This document shows positions 35,201 through 44,954 of a stretch of 64,000 bases of DNA, in pieces. Below the pieces are notes generated by a model. The model worked only from the letters and a program-made list of their open reading frames with translations, was not told where the DNA came from and made no database searches. Location of the stretch: assembly GCA_907163375.1 (NCBI GenBank), contig CAJQUW010010460.1, positions 1 through 64,000 on the forward strand, read 5' to 3'. How positions within the stretch are numbered: the stretch's first letter is position 1; each line of letters begins with the position of its first letter. Source of the DNA: Prostheceraeus crozeri. Its lineage: Eukaryota > Platyhelminthes > Polycladida > Euryleptidae. A program made the translations under genes and the position numbers.

Positions 35201-35500
35201 AACGTTGGTGCAGCATATACAACAAGCCATCCCTAAGACAAATGTTAGATCGTGTTTGCGTTAAACTCATCCGCAAAGTGTCTCATCATCGTGACACTCA
35301 TCGCCTGTCCTCCTTTTTCAACGTCCGTCAACATATCAGCAAAGTTAGACATCAAAGGCAACTGACAGCTCCTCTGCGGAAACCATCTTATTACACCAAC
35401 TCCTTTGTCAGATTTTCACAGTTTACATGACTTTGCAGTCATAACCATGTACCGCTCTATGTATTTTGGTTTCAATAAAGCATTATTATTATTATTAAGT
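32260..35500 (+). mobile_element. Non-LTR retrotransposon A, near full length
   Basis: It contains a single long intact ORF and a 3' end with AATAAAG (near 35475) and an (ATT)n tail at 35482-35497. The 5' boundary is approximate. No target duplication could be identified. No ORF1 was found upstream, so either it is absent from this family or the element is slightly 5'-truncated. It appears to lie within the Penelope-like element. Confidence 0.78.
32650..35430 (+). CDS. Non-LTR ORF2: apurinic-type endonuclease plus reverse transcriptase (intact)
   Basis: A 926-residue uninterrupted frame. The N-terminal endonuclease (about residues 75-270) shows FNARSLFNKVEDL, ICVTETWFDE, HGGGVAIY, TGDIND and RSDHLG. 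The RT (about 440-760) shows STGPDGVSG, ANVLPLPKK, RRQFGFIPGDNG, AIDFNKAFDSLSH, SGVPQGSVLGPLLF and SYADDITLIH. It continues with KILGVFFSANLTWDSH and a basic C-terminal domain. All expected catalytic motifs are present. Its lack of stops or frameshifts marks it as one of the youngest insertions here. Best fit is the CR1/Jockey-like group with microsatellite-type tails; the exact clade would need a phylogeny. Confidence 0.88.
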   Translation: MRHTYSRSALLSVNQQQQFPITRSLRRKLWFNKILRPDTLRHPYIPFQSEEYTREPPKLRKPKSFPTKPPSILLFNARSLFNKVEDLNLRINKHKPDIICVTETWFDENIDDLAISIPGYSIIRLDRDCHGGGVAIYFKSELDIHVHLESNCPIPNSRSNVLSCRFDSFNVTLILLYHPYWNNLGAHECVLDFIQNLIDDSVSQNFIVTGDINDLRTHLSNFCAYNSLKQLVLQPTRGTNILDVIAVSDSLSYADCEYLSPLGRSDHLGIFARPLSPKPIVTTKVKTRSFTPSSFANCRNVLASVDWNIIFCSRPTDSVNDVNQIVSEFQFLCQFFYDIFFPERIVRMRNTDPLWMTPTLKALSDDRDKALSRGNMVKYLHLREKFLDESYKAKRRYLCNLTAGSSNSDSWKLINSQIRRKQSRKLDEKLALEINDTFKSNFLASDISLFDNDNLLCEDHSFPIVEESQVTTMVKNTKSNSTGPDGVSGIFFRSFIDILASPITRIFNLCLQANIFPDIWKKANVLPLPKKDSCAHRPISILSFLSKCLEKLIRDLILLPSLQGKFDRRQFGFIPGDNGGCTNALLTIRLTSLQHIASSPSNFCRLLAIDFNKAFDSLSHLTLLQSLGTLFPSNPLVVNLIQSFLSNRFQRVYVNGISTPWREVTSGVPQGSVLGPLLFVVMINDVPQFANTKVISYADDITLIHLSNGNTSNDLFQEDVDTFCNWVAQKKMTINVNKTKCMTLSKRFDPTRCTNIVINDEVIEEVVNLKILGVFFSANLTWDSHVSFLYKKCCSIMSIVKRLKISCNEDHVVWQAYMGLVFSRLSFCWPIVCDMKMKHFCKFERLDRLAKRWCSIYNKPSLRQMLDRVCVKLIRKVSHHRDTHRLSSFFNVRQHISKVRHQRQLTAPLRKPSYYTNSFVRFSQFT

Positions 35501-35531
35501 ATTTGGCCCTCTCGTAGAGAGATTCATCTGT

Positions 35532-35880
35532 CTACATCACCATCTGTTCACCATCGTCATCTCGCCGAGACTGTATAATATTGCTTGCCACAGTTTCTTT
35601 TGTAGTATTGTCTACAGTGTCACATAGGGAAATCATATTTTTTCTGAGAGAAGAAATATTGTATTTTATGTTGCAATCCTCTGCCAATATGCGCTTTTCA
35701 TTCAGAACACAATCGTAGAGCATAAGATCCATTATTTGCATTAAAATTTGATTTTTCATTATTAGCAGGTCGTCCTCGCTTCCGCTCATGGGACATTGGT
35801 GGCCCTACTTTCAATCTCGCGATTTCACAGACTGCACATGTACAGAAAGGATGATCACCAGGGGGCAATTCTTCGTTCAC
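35532..35880 (-). pseudogene. Possible N-terminal part of the Penelope-like ORF
   Basis: Two overlapping minus-strand frames contain CTCAVCEIARLK and RKRGRPANN, a Cys-rich motif followed by a GRP basic patch. They are in the same orientation as the Penelope-like blocks and directly beyond non-LTR element A. I infer that they belong to the same gene; they could instead be a separate gene fragment. Confidence 0.4.
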
Positions 35881-38800
35881 TGATCATGCGCTATGACTAG
35901 TGACAAGTGACTTTAATTCTTCGACATAATCAGTTGACTAGTTGACAAATTTATTTTGATCAGTAAATTTTGACCAGTAACTAGTGGTATGACAGGTAAT
36001 TGAATTCTTCGACTTGATCAGTAATAAGCTTTTACTTGTCATAATCACGCATTTATGACGGAAGAATTTTTACCTATCATGCTTGCATGATCAGTATCAG
36101 TGGAAGTAGAAGACATTCAATTAAAAAGTGAATGATGTATCAATGATATTTTCAATAATATGAAAAAGTGCAAAGTCAAGAATTGATCTTGCTTAAATAT
36201 TCAGAAAGGGGAGTTTGAAATATAAACTAATTTACGTGAGAATTTTGGGTCTTTCGAGAATTTCACTGCGGAACAGATGCTGACAGCCAGCCTCGCTTAA
36301 CGTATGATACTCAGCATTTATTGGTTCTGTTATAACGTATATTTTATGAGAAAACTTCATTCTCTTATGAAATGTGAGCAGCATACTTCAATAGAAGACA
36401 TGTATTGATGGAACACATGTAGGAGCAAAAATCTTTGCAAATGAATGTTCAGTATTTCATGTTAGGTAAATAAATATTCGATTAAAAGATGCTGCAATAG
36501 ATTCGTTCGTAAGTGATAGAAAACAGGCAACGTTTAAGAAACATCGCAAACTGCTATAAAAAAGAACTATTTAAAACGTTTTGCATGTTTCAGTCATCTT
36601 CTTCTACAGACAATTGCTAAACTAGAAAAATATTCATCTACGGAATTGATTTTTTTCATTGGTACTTGCTGTGTGAGTGTGTAGCACTCTACATGTACAT
36701 GTACCTAACGGCTCCTTGGTAATACAGTGACCTTTGAGCAAAGAACTTTCATGAGTATGGATCAGTGCTGGATTGATATAGGCCAGGAAGACCGAGACTT
36801 AAATAAGTACGAAAAACAGTTCGCTGATTGGTTCGAGAGGCATACCCACCATGTACACAAAAGCGGCCAAGGGCTCATTCTGTTGACAGATGCGGTCAAA
36901 TTTATTTTTAGAGGTAACGTGGATGAGCATAACTGAATTTATTGGAAGGCGCAATTTACTAGAGCGAAAACTGCTAAATGATCACGATGTTACGTTGTAC
37001 GGTGGAATCTCAATTTCTGTTCTTTTACAAGCTCGTTTTCTCTTATAATCCTCTAAATGGGGCCAATTATTTTGAAATGATCAATAGTATTATTGTCCCC
37101 ATTGTAAGAATTGTGCATTTTGGATGATGTTATTTGAATGCAAGACAGTGCGCCATCACTCTACTGTCAGAGTTCTTTGAATAAGAAATTTAGCAACGGT
37201 ACTTGGATTGTTAGAATGGGCAAGTAAAGGGGACTGACATCGAGGTTGTAAGGCCTTATTCCTTGCGATTTTTTCTAGGTATTCTTACCAATCTCATCTT
37301 CTGGCTATTCATAACCGTTGTGTCCGGTAAATATTAGTCATATATTCTCATGGTCAAGTCCCGCCGATTCTGTATGCATGCTATTCAATGCATTCACTCG
37401 TGTTTCTTTAGCATGGCGTTTGGCCTCGTCAAATTTGCCAAGCAGGAGGCTTCCATTTTTTCGATTTCCCGCAGCTTCGAACTTTCTGTAGCAGTTATCT
37501 CTTGGCAATGTTGTTATTTGCTGGGACTAGTCTGACTAGTCCACAAGATAGTCTGCGATTAAAATGCGTATCATAATCATGAATATCGCATGTTGCAGAT
37601 TTCTATGATCAAGGACAGCGAATTAAGACAAATTCATTGTTGCTTTTAGAAGCGCCGATGCTCTTCATCTAAGACTTTTCAGACTAAAAAATTTGATGCC
37701 ACATTTATTCTTTGGCATCATGATGATCACTATAATAATTTGCAAAATATAGATGCTATTCTCATACGATGATGAAAGTCATCCCAGTAGCCATTTATAA
37801 TAGAATATAATGCTTACTAATTTAAATTATTAGTTAAAGTAGTCCTAATGAGGACTGATGGCGTTCTCCAATCCGCAAGTGTACAAAGGCAATGCTACTG
37901 TAACCATTAGATTAATCAGTTCTTAAAAAAACTCAATGTAGCTTCCTCGTGGCAACGAGTTAAAATTGATCAGCTTTGGCCCAATATCTGGTAAAAATGG
38001 AAATCTTAAGACTTGTAATACTACTCATTCTTGCTGTTAATATACTAATACCATAGATTCCAAACACTGCTGTATACACGTTCAAAACAGACGTCTAATA
38101 TACTGTACCGACTACAGATGCTGATAGTGGAAATAGAATAAGACACCGTAAGTCACCATAGGTTAAGGAAATTAAAAATGGATATTATAAAACAGCAGGA
38201 AACCGATGAATAAAAATAGGAAAAGTGGAGGTAAAATATGGAAATACAACGATGTTACTACACCGATTACAAGTGAACTATATCTGACACTACACAAAGT
38301 GGAAAGTGGATAATGGAGGTAAACAATAGAACTACAATGACACTCTACTGCACCGAAAGCAATGAAACTATACACACTATACCTAAGACTACACATGGAA
38401 AATACTATTTCTTCACTTGAATTTGTTATCGCCAGTTTCTTCATCCGTCTATAGTACCTCATGTAATTCCACATTTCTTCCTTTGAATTGCAATACATGG
38501 ACCACTACTTCAGCTACCGATTAAGGGATATAAAACATAATACTGCAGTCCGTCAGTCATCAGCAGGTACTCGTCTAGTTGTGTTTCGACCCCTAACCTG
38601 AACACTGAAACCCAGACGAGCGGGGTCCCACACATAGTGGCTGACAAAATACTGAATAGGTAATGATATGTCTTGAAAGGTATGTCACAAAGATAAATCA
38701 GACATCATTAAATTGTAGCGTTTCCCACATGTAAACTGATCCTGTCATTAAATTCGTCCCATCAATAATACAGTATGCTTTTTGCGATCTGCACATGTAA

Positions 38801-39100
38801 ACAAATCCTGTACATCAATCTTTGCCTTTTCGATTCCCACAAGTAAACAGATCCTGTTCATCCTCGAATCCCATAAAGATGTAATCGCTGTGTGATGAAT
38901 ATGTAATCCGCCTTTACACAAATTTCGCCTCATACATCAAGACTTAACAATGGGAGCTAACAATCCCATAAAGATGTAATCGCTGTGTGATGAATATGTA
39001 ATCCGTCTTTACACAAACTTCGCCTCATACATCAATGGGAGCTCTCTCATCTCCCGTAAGCCACGCTAAGTGCTCTGTATTCACTCTTCACCGCCCCCCA
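35881..39100. other. AT-rich spacer without recognised genes
   Basis: No coding frame longer than about 110 codons and nothing recognisable. Diverged tandem units occur at 38160-38420 (about 95-bp spacing) and clearer ones at 38720-39040. This may be host DNA or decayed transposon sequence. Confidence 0.5.
38720..39040. repeat. Short tandem repeats
   Basis: Two copies of a roughly 95-base unit (starting TCCCATAAAGATGTAATCGC at about 38869 and 38966) differ at a few bases. Just upstream, a TAAAC-x-GATCCTGT motif recurs about every 60-65 bases (38734, 38800, 38845). Confidence 0.75.
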
Positions 39101-39835
39101 TATGATGGCTACAAGTCATTGTTAGTCGTTTATTCACCTATGCAGCAAGGCATAAAGGAAAATGTCAGTCGTTTGTTGGTCGCGTGCCTCATTGAAATTC
39201 ACAGAGTGAAGTGAATTGTCGAGCCGAGAAAAGACCATATTTGTGAAGCGATTCATTATGCCTTGTGAGAGCCTTTTCTGTGTAACTCATCAAGTCATGC
39301 TGAGAATAACCTCTAGATTTCATGATATTCAGTGTCTTGTTAGTTTTGTGTACAGCGTCTTGTAACTTCGAACATATTCTACAATATCTCTCAAGTTCTC
39401 TTTCACCTCGAGTGGTTTGCTACCTTCGCTGGGTAGCTTTTCTCCTATTTTGGGCTGTTTTTTTGTGGTCATCTCTTTGTGTCTGAGATCTGTTCATCGA
39501 TGTGATCTATCGGCGCTTCGTCTTCGCATTCACATCAGTGAAATTCCATTCTGTGCTATATTTAGACTTTCAAGCCCAACAATACAGCGTATCGTTCTGG
39601 CGCGACCACAGTAGCTTGTAAATTAGCTGATCAACGTGCTTTTCAGAAACGCTGTATACCACATTTTTCACGATTATCGATCGGTTTTGTGACGTCACTT
39701 GCATTATAACAACAAGAATTTTGGTGCAATTTGAACAAACAGTTGTTGCGGTGGTCTGGTGAGCTTTGTCAAGGTTCATCAGCCTAAAGTCTGTGGTTCG
39801 AGTTCGCGCGACCATTTTATTTTGGAGCTGGCAAA

Positions 39836-40645
39836 ATGTCTTCAAAGGAGAGAATTAAAAACCCCCTGACCTTTGAAGCAGTAAGGCGCATGTCAGCAAC
39901 CCAGATTGGCAAGTTGACGAAAGAACAAATGTCAGAAGCACTTAAGGACGCTGTTACTAGTTATGACGAATCCATTGACCAATCAGAAAATAGACCTGTC
40001 TCGAAAGTCGACATCGAGAGTATTATGGATGCAAAATTCTCGGCATTTCTCAGACACATTGATTCAACAATCTCTGTATTGGTGGAAGAACAAAAAGCGT
40101 TAAGAAATACTTGTGACTCTCTTCAAACTCAGATTGATGTGATGAAGATAGACAATAGAGATTTCGCCAATATGATCATCAATGAGACTGAATCACGTTT
40201 TACCAAGAAACGGAATGTTATAATATCTGGTTTGAGGGAGAGCAGTACGGGAAGCATGGCTGAAAGAAAGGAGACTGATGAATCCAATTTACACGATTTA
40301 TTGAAAGAATTGGAAATCGAACCGGAATCAGTTGAATCGTTTCGTCGTATTGGCAAGATGAAAACCAGCAGCTCAAGGTTACTATGTGTGAGGTTTTATA
40401 GCACTGAAACAAAAGCTTCTGTAATGAGCAAGTCAAAATCTTTAAAGCGATTCGACAAATATTCAAAAGTCTATATCAACAACGACTTGACACTACTGCA
40501 GCGGAAACAATACTTGGCCTTGCGGCAAGAACTCAAACAGCGAAAGGAATCTGGGGAAGACGTGGTTATATACAGAAATTCAATCAGAGCAAGACAAGAA
40601 CTTAAAAATTTTCAATTAGGGCTTTTACGCGGTCACCATCTGTAA
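39836..40645 (+). CDS. Non-LTR ORF1 protein
   Basis: A 269-residue protein with a predicted coiled coil (about 70-125) followed by an RRM-like nucleic-acid-binding domain. The block KKRNVIISGLRES, a following SFRRIGK, RLLCVRFYSTETK and KVYINNDLT is typical of ORF1 proteins of CR1/L2-like elements. It would bind element RNA as a multimer. It is intact and ends two bases before the ORF2 frame. Confidence 0.8.
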   Translation: MSSKERIKNPLTFEAVRRMSATQIGKLTKEQMSEALKDAVTSYDESIDQSENRPVSKVDIESIMDAKFSAFLRHIDSTISVLVEEQKALRNTCDSLQTQIDVMKIDNRDFANMIINETESRFTKKRNVIISGLRESSTGSMAERKETDESNLHDLLKELEIEPESVESFRRIGKMKTSSSRLLCVRFYSTETKASVMSKSKSLKRFDKYSKVYINNDLTLLQRKQYLALRQELKQRKESGEDVVIYRNSIRARQELKNFQLGLLRGHHL

Positions 40646-40647
40646 TC

Positions 40648-41141
40648 GTGCCGTCCCTGTTGTTAACTGATATTCAATCCATACGCCCTAAATTTGATGA
40701 GTTTGCTCTTTTAGCTGCTGCATGCAAACCTGATGTTATTGCTATTTGTGAGACTTGGCTAACAGAATACATATGTGACACTGAACTTCAACTGCAAGGG
40801 TATTCTTTGTACCGTCATGACCGTCAAGATGGAAGACGTGGTGGAGGTGTGTGCGTATATCTGCGCAATTCGCTATATTTCATCATCCATCAGATAGACA
40901 ATCTTCCACCTTTTGTTGATTGCTTAAGTTTCACGCTCATAGAAGAAAGTATCCTGATCATTATTTTGTATGTTCCTCCAGATTTAAATGCCCTTCAATG
41001 CCAAAATGTGATAGATTTTTTTGTTGAATTTTTGCGATGATTCTTCTTTTACAAATGTGATAATTGCTGGAGATTTAAATCATCTAAGCTCTGCAGAATT
41101 AGAGCAGTCCTTGCTTTTGGTGCAGCTGGTGAACAAACCCA
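40648..41141 (+). pseudogene. Non-LTR ORF2 part 1: endonuclease domain
   Basis: The frame starts right after ORF1. It shows the endonuclease motifs DIQSIRPKFDEF, IAICETWLTE and GRRGGGVCVYL. A frameshift near 41038 is followed in another frame by IIAGDLNHLSS, the GD(x)N block. The Polinton P2 left end begins at 41142. Confidence 0.82.
41136..41141. repeat. Target-site duplication of P2, left copy
   Basis: AACCCA, identical to 59239-59244. Six-base duplications are characteristic of Polintons. Confidence 0.93.
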
Positions 41142-42304
41142 AATAGTAAGCTCATCCCAGGCGCAAGTCCAAAATGCGCAACCCCCCCTCTGTCCGGAAA
41201 GTGAGGGAGTTCGCCAAGGATGTGTTGGGAGGAATGGGTCCGAGAGGAGGAAACTGTTCCCCCCTCTGGAAGGAAGGCAGGAGTTTTCGGGTAAGGGTTG
41301 GGCAGGAAGGTGATAGGAATGTGTGAGGGATAGAGTTGGAAAGGGGTAGGTGTTGATGGTGTTTGGGATGACAAACGTTGGAAATCGTCATGAAGGAGGG
41401 TTCGGATTGGAAATTGGAGTTCAGATGTGGAATCTGCGTGAAATTTGGGTGGGGAAGGATGGAAGGAGGAGCAGCAAGGGGTAGAATCTCTGAAAACGGC
41501 AGGGTTGAAAAAAGGCGGGGTTGGGTGGTTTTGGGATGAGAAAAGTTGAATTTCGTCATGAAGGAGGTCTCGGATGGGAAAATGGAGTGCAGATTCGGAC
41601 TCTATGTGAAATTTTGGGTTAGGAAGGATGTTTCCAGCAAAATCGGAGAGAAAAAATTTTGAGGACGTCCCCCCCTCCTACCAATCTTCCAACTTTGGTT
41701 CCAGAGATGGTAGAAAGTCGTGCAATGTCTCATTTGAAAGCTAAAAGTGAGAAAAATGCAGTGGAAAGCTCAGTTTGGTCTAATTTTCCTGGGTTGAGGG
41801 AGGAAAATGGCAGGAAAACGTCAGAGTTGAAAAAGGCAGGTTTTGGAGGTTTTGTGATGAGAAAGTCCATTTTTCGGTATGAAGAAGGTCTCGGATGAGA
41901 AAATAGAGTGCAAATTCGGACGTTTTGAGCACTTTTGGGTCTAGGAACGTCTTCCCAACTCAATCGGAGAGAAAAAGTGCTGACCCCCCCCTCCTACCAA
42001 ACTTCAAACTTTGGTTGTAGACATCGTAGAAAGTCGTGCAATACCTCGTTTGAAAGCTGGGAGTGAGACAAACTCAGTGGAAAACATGGCTTGTTCGTAT
42101 CTGCCTTCGTTTAGAGGTGAGACGTTATTGAAGTTTTGGACATTGACGAAAAAACGACAGAGCTAGAATTTTATGAAAATCGCTCTAGCGGGTGAAGCAA
42201 GCCTCGGACGGGAAAACAGAGACCAGATTTGGAATCAGCGTCAAATTTGTAACAAATAATGTTTTGACCCCCCTGCATGGATTGCCGATTGCATATTCAC
42301 AGAG

Positions 42305-42311
42305 TATATAA
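42305..42311 (+). promoter_or_regulatory. Outer TIR TATA box, left
   Basis: TATATAA facing inward. The mirror copy is at 58071-58077. The potential donor downstream has lost its GT. Confidence 0.55.
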
Positions 42312-43154
42312 GAACGGGATCGGGAGAGGAATTTCACTAAGTTGAGAAACCGACTACAGATGAGTCGTTTCTCTTGAGTTCCGATATCGGACTTCTGACT
42401 TTCCATTGCTGATATCAGCTAAGGTGTCAGACTTATAGGTCAGTCAGTATAGCATGACTGACCATTTGATGATAGTAGGCCGAAATCTTCAAACGGCTAT
42501 AACTTTGCTTCTACAAGTCCTTTAGACTTCATTCAAAAAACATTCGACAGCTCTTGCTGTGCTGTAGGTGACAGACTACTTATAAACGTTTTGTGAGTAG
42601 CACTAAAATACTGAAAAATTTAAATTCATATTTAATGATGATAATTAAAGTTTTTGAATAAAAAGCAGTCGTTTATGAGTCTCTGTGACTTGGGTCGTTT
42701 CCTCTTGTAAATAACTCCACCGGTTTTCATGTCAAAACTGGGGCCCGGATACCAACACAGTGATATGACGCACGCTCTGTCCGCTCGAGGTTGGATTTGT
42801 GGGTCGAGGCCTTGGAGCTGGGATAAGATCCCCTGTGAGTAATGCCTGTAACGGATTTAAGAGCTTAACACCCAAACGGTTGCTGGCTTGCTATCAGGCC
42901 TTCTTCGTCTAGCCTCAGTAACTCAGGCTTGGCAACGTCTATCGTTTGTCATTGTAACTTGGTAAAAATGGGACGGTTACTGCAAGCATTGACGTCAAAC
43001 CTTTTCGCGTCATAGGGGAATCCGTCTTTGTGTTGGGAGTTGGTAACGGAAAGCACGGTGACTGCCGATGCCCATACATGGTAAAACTGCTGTTGTCAAG
43101 TCCAAAGCATGACTAAATAAGGAAGGTCTGAATCATGGCTTTGAGCTCCCTGGG

Positions 43155-43161
43155 TATATAA
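43155..43161 (+). promoter_or_regulatory. Inner TIR TATA box, left
   Basis: TATATAA located 33 bases before the ATG at 43194 and at the inner edge of the TIR. The mirror copy at 57221-57227 faces the coiled-coil gene. Confidence 0.65.
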
Positions 43162-43193
43162 ACCGCTGACTCTCATTTAATTTCATTTCAATC

Positions 43194-43469
43194 ATGCAGA
43201 CGCCGAACACTCTTGTCAGCTCTCCTGACAAGCCTCGGTTGAAGCCGAGAAATCTATTTCAAGAGTTTCAGCGGGCTGAAGAGCGAGAAAGGATTTATAA
43301 CAATCTTGCTCGAATTGGTTCATCGGCTGTTGATGATAATACCGATTCAACAGAGTGGGGCTATATACCGCCCTCTGACAGTCGGGTGGTAGTAGAGGAG
43401 GTCGATGCCGCTGACATAGAGAGACTAAGAGTCTCTCTCAGCAGGATCGGCCAGTCCCACCCAAGTTAG
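43194..43469 (+). CDS. Small acidic Polinton protein driven from the left TIR
   Basis: A 91-residue frame starting MQTPNTLVSS. It has a basic patch (KPRLKPRN), a predicted helix (FQRAEERERIYNNLARI) and an acidic C-terminal part. The start has the same style (M-x-TP) as the small genes at 10153 and 53640. The TATA box lies 33 bases upstream. No domain is recognised. Confidence 0.55.
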   Translation: MQTPNTLVSSPDKPRLKPRNLFQEFQRAEERERIYNNLARIGSSAVDDNTDSTEWGYIPPSDSRVVVEEVDAADIERLRVSLSRIGQSHPS

Positions 43470-44094
43470 ACGGTAGTCTTTTTAAAAACATAAGATCAAC
43501 TTTCATACATGCAACACATTCTTTCATCACTCTTCGTCGGGAACGCCCCATGAGCCCTCGTAAGGGCTACCTTCTAATGCAGCTAAAGCGGTCCCAAGCC
43601 CGCCACATATCTTCGGATATGGAATGCAGAGGGGAAGAATAAATGATGAATGGAATGAAGAGAGGACATTCATGCGTCACACGCAACACATCACAAACTT
43701 CTCTCTTTGCTAGTGAACAAGCTCTTGTCAGTGTCGTCAGAAAGTGTATCATGGTTTGTTACTGCAGCACAGGTTGATGTATAGTTAGAAAGTTTGATCA
43801 TGACGTTTATTCGTAAGTCTAGTCAGAAACTTTATCATGTTGTACAAAGGTTTTACTACAGCACAGGTTGATGTATAGTTAGAAAAGTTTGATCATGATG
43901 TTTTATGAAACACAAATGTCATGAATTGTAAGCGTTAGTGTAGTCAAATAGTTTTTACTACAATTCATGTTTGTGAAAGTAAAGTATTAGATTACACAGA
44001 GTCATCAATACTGTCAAAGGTGTACAAGTCATATCAAGCATATTCATCTGAGTGTCCATTCCTGACACTCATGATCATTTGAAATTTTTTGAAG
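43470..44094. other. Subterminal region with inner inverted repeat and tandem units
   Basis: From 43569 to about 43990 this is the complement of about 55407-55828 (left position x pairs with 99397 minus x). It includes one to two units of the AAGTTTGATCATGA / TACATCAACCTGTG-type tandem repeat that is expanded on the right. No gene is supported. Confidence 0.75.
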
Positions 44095-44601
44095 ATGAAA
44101 TGTTGCATTCGTTTCCCAACTTCATGGTCTGTAGCAAGAGAGCTTGGCTATTCGTTGAAGGCTATAGAAAGTGTTACAAATGTAAATGAAAATATTAGAG
44201 CTGACGCTTTAGTTGAAAGACTAATGGATCTATATGAGCGCGCTATGAATCATCATTTGGATCGAAGATGGATAGAGGATTTTTCCATGCTGCAATGTAA
44301 TGATAGTGAAAATGGGATGAAATTGGTGCGATCTGGAGTGAAAAAGAAAAAAGTGACATTTGCAACTGATTTGTCAAGTAACTCTACCAATAAAAGTGAC
44401 TTTAGAAAGAAATTGGAAGAAGAGACGTTTAAATTATTATTCGAACGGAACTGCGTTGAGTGTTTTAAAAGGAAGCGGTCCCTTCTCTTTTTACCATGTT
44501 GTCATTCTGTTATGTGTTCTACGTGCTATGTACCTTTGGAAACTATGTTGTGTCCCATCTGTGATCAAGAAATAATTTCAACAGTCAATGTATATAAATG
44601 A
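44095..44601 (+). CDS. IAP-like UBA-RING protein
   Basis: A protein of about 168 residues. The C-terminal RING finger (about residues 118-158) has Cys pairs in the spacing of inhibitor-of-apoptosis RINGs: NCVECF, LPCCHSVMCSTC, LCPICDQ. The ending CPIC..I..TVNVY matches the IAP tail style. The N-terminal part (ARELGYSLKAIESV...ALVERLMDLYE) resembles the UBA domain that precedes the RING in cellular IAPs. No BIR domain is present. It would be a ubiquitin ligase, perhaps one that blocks host cell death (inference). The frame is closed upstream by a TGA at 44080, and the ATG at 44095 is the first. It is the first large gene inside P2. Confidence 0.75.
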   Translation: MKCCIRFPTSWSVARELGYSLKAIESVTNVNENIRADALVERLMDLYERAMNHHLDRRWIEDFSMLQCNDSENGMKLVRSGVKKKKVTFATDLSSNSTNKSDFRKKLEEETFKLLFERNCVECFKRKRSLLFLPCCHSVMCSTCYVPLETMLCPICDQEIISTVNVYK

Positions 44602-44639
44602 TGTTGATGCAATCCTAGTCGAATTTAAAACAGTCATCT

Positions 44640-44954
44640 ATGACCATGACACCACTGTATCATCGTCTCATTGAAAAGAGAAAGCATGATTATACAAGGC
44701 AGTGGATTCTTGTATTGGAAAAACTATTATCATCCAGTGATTGTAGAGAGATGATGCATCGTTTGAGTAATGCAATCATCATTAACGCAAACTGTGAAGA
44801 TGTTGACTATATGCTATCTTATAATTTTAAACCAAATCAGTTTACGAATACACTTTCATCACTGTTACATCATGGTATTCTTTCATCACCTTGCTTGGAG
44901 TTATGTATTCTACACGTTGCTTATGGGAAGCCTTTTCCACTTAAGCACAATTGA
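44640..44954 (+). CDS. Hypothetical helical Polinton protein
   Basis: A 104-residue frame, first ATG at 44640, mostly helical in character (WILVLEKLLSSSDCREMMHRLSNAI). No domain is recognised. Its 3' end overlaps the start of the next, membrane-type frame at 44872. The overlap and tight packing fit a compact viral gene cluster. Confidence 0.5.
   Translation: MTMTPLYHRLIEKRKHDYTRQWILVLEKLLSSSDCREMMHRLSNAIIINANCEDVDYMLSYNFKPNQFTNTLSSLLHHGILSSPCLELCILHVAYGKPFPLKHN

Larger units (their letters stand above)
20366..35880 (-). mobile_element. Penelope-like retroelement, split by nested insertions
   Basis: Minus-strand blocks occur in correct order: an N-terminal Cys-rich part (35880-35532), 32247-31939, an RT N-terminal part (31830-31089), RT middle (27410-27005) and the RT YTDD block (20529 to about 20366). 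The breaks at 31089/27410 and 27005/20529 coincide exactly with 8-bp direct repeats of two hAT-type insertions, and the reading frame is continuous across both. No GIY-YIG domain is seen, so the 3' end is lost. The link to the 35.5-35.9 kb block across non-LTR A is likely but not proven by a target duplication. Confidence 0.78.
41142..43166. repeat. P2 left terminal inverted repeat (2.02 kb)
   Basis: It matches the complement of 57216-59238 closely. It contains two or three diverged units of roughly 290 bases (around TTTGAAAGCTAAAAGTGAG) and two inward TATA boxes (42305 and 43155). The inner boundary lies just past the second TATA box. ORFs called in it are also seen, mirrored, in the right TIR and are not protein-like. 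Confidence 0.93.

Noticed and set aside
27834..35525. Shared 13-mer CTCGTAGAGAGAT at the palindrome edge and near 35515
   Set aside because: A 13-base match is expected by chance in 64 kb of AT-rich DNA.
32250..35530. Target-site duplication for non-LTR A
   Set aside because: I compared the flanks and found no convincing repeat; shared CTCTC words are too short.
41099..41898. ORFs in the P2 left TIR, mirrored at 58216-59277
   Set aside because: They recur only because the TIRs are inverted copies; composition and motifs are not protein-like.
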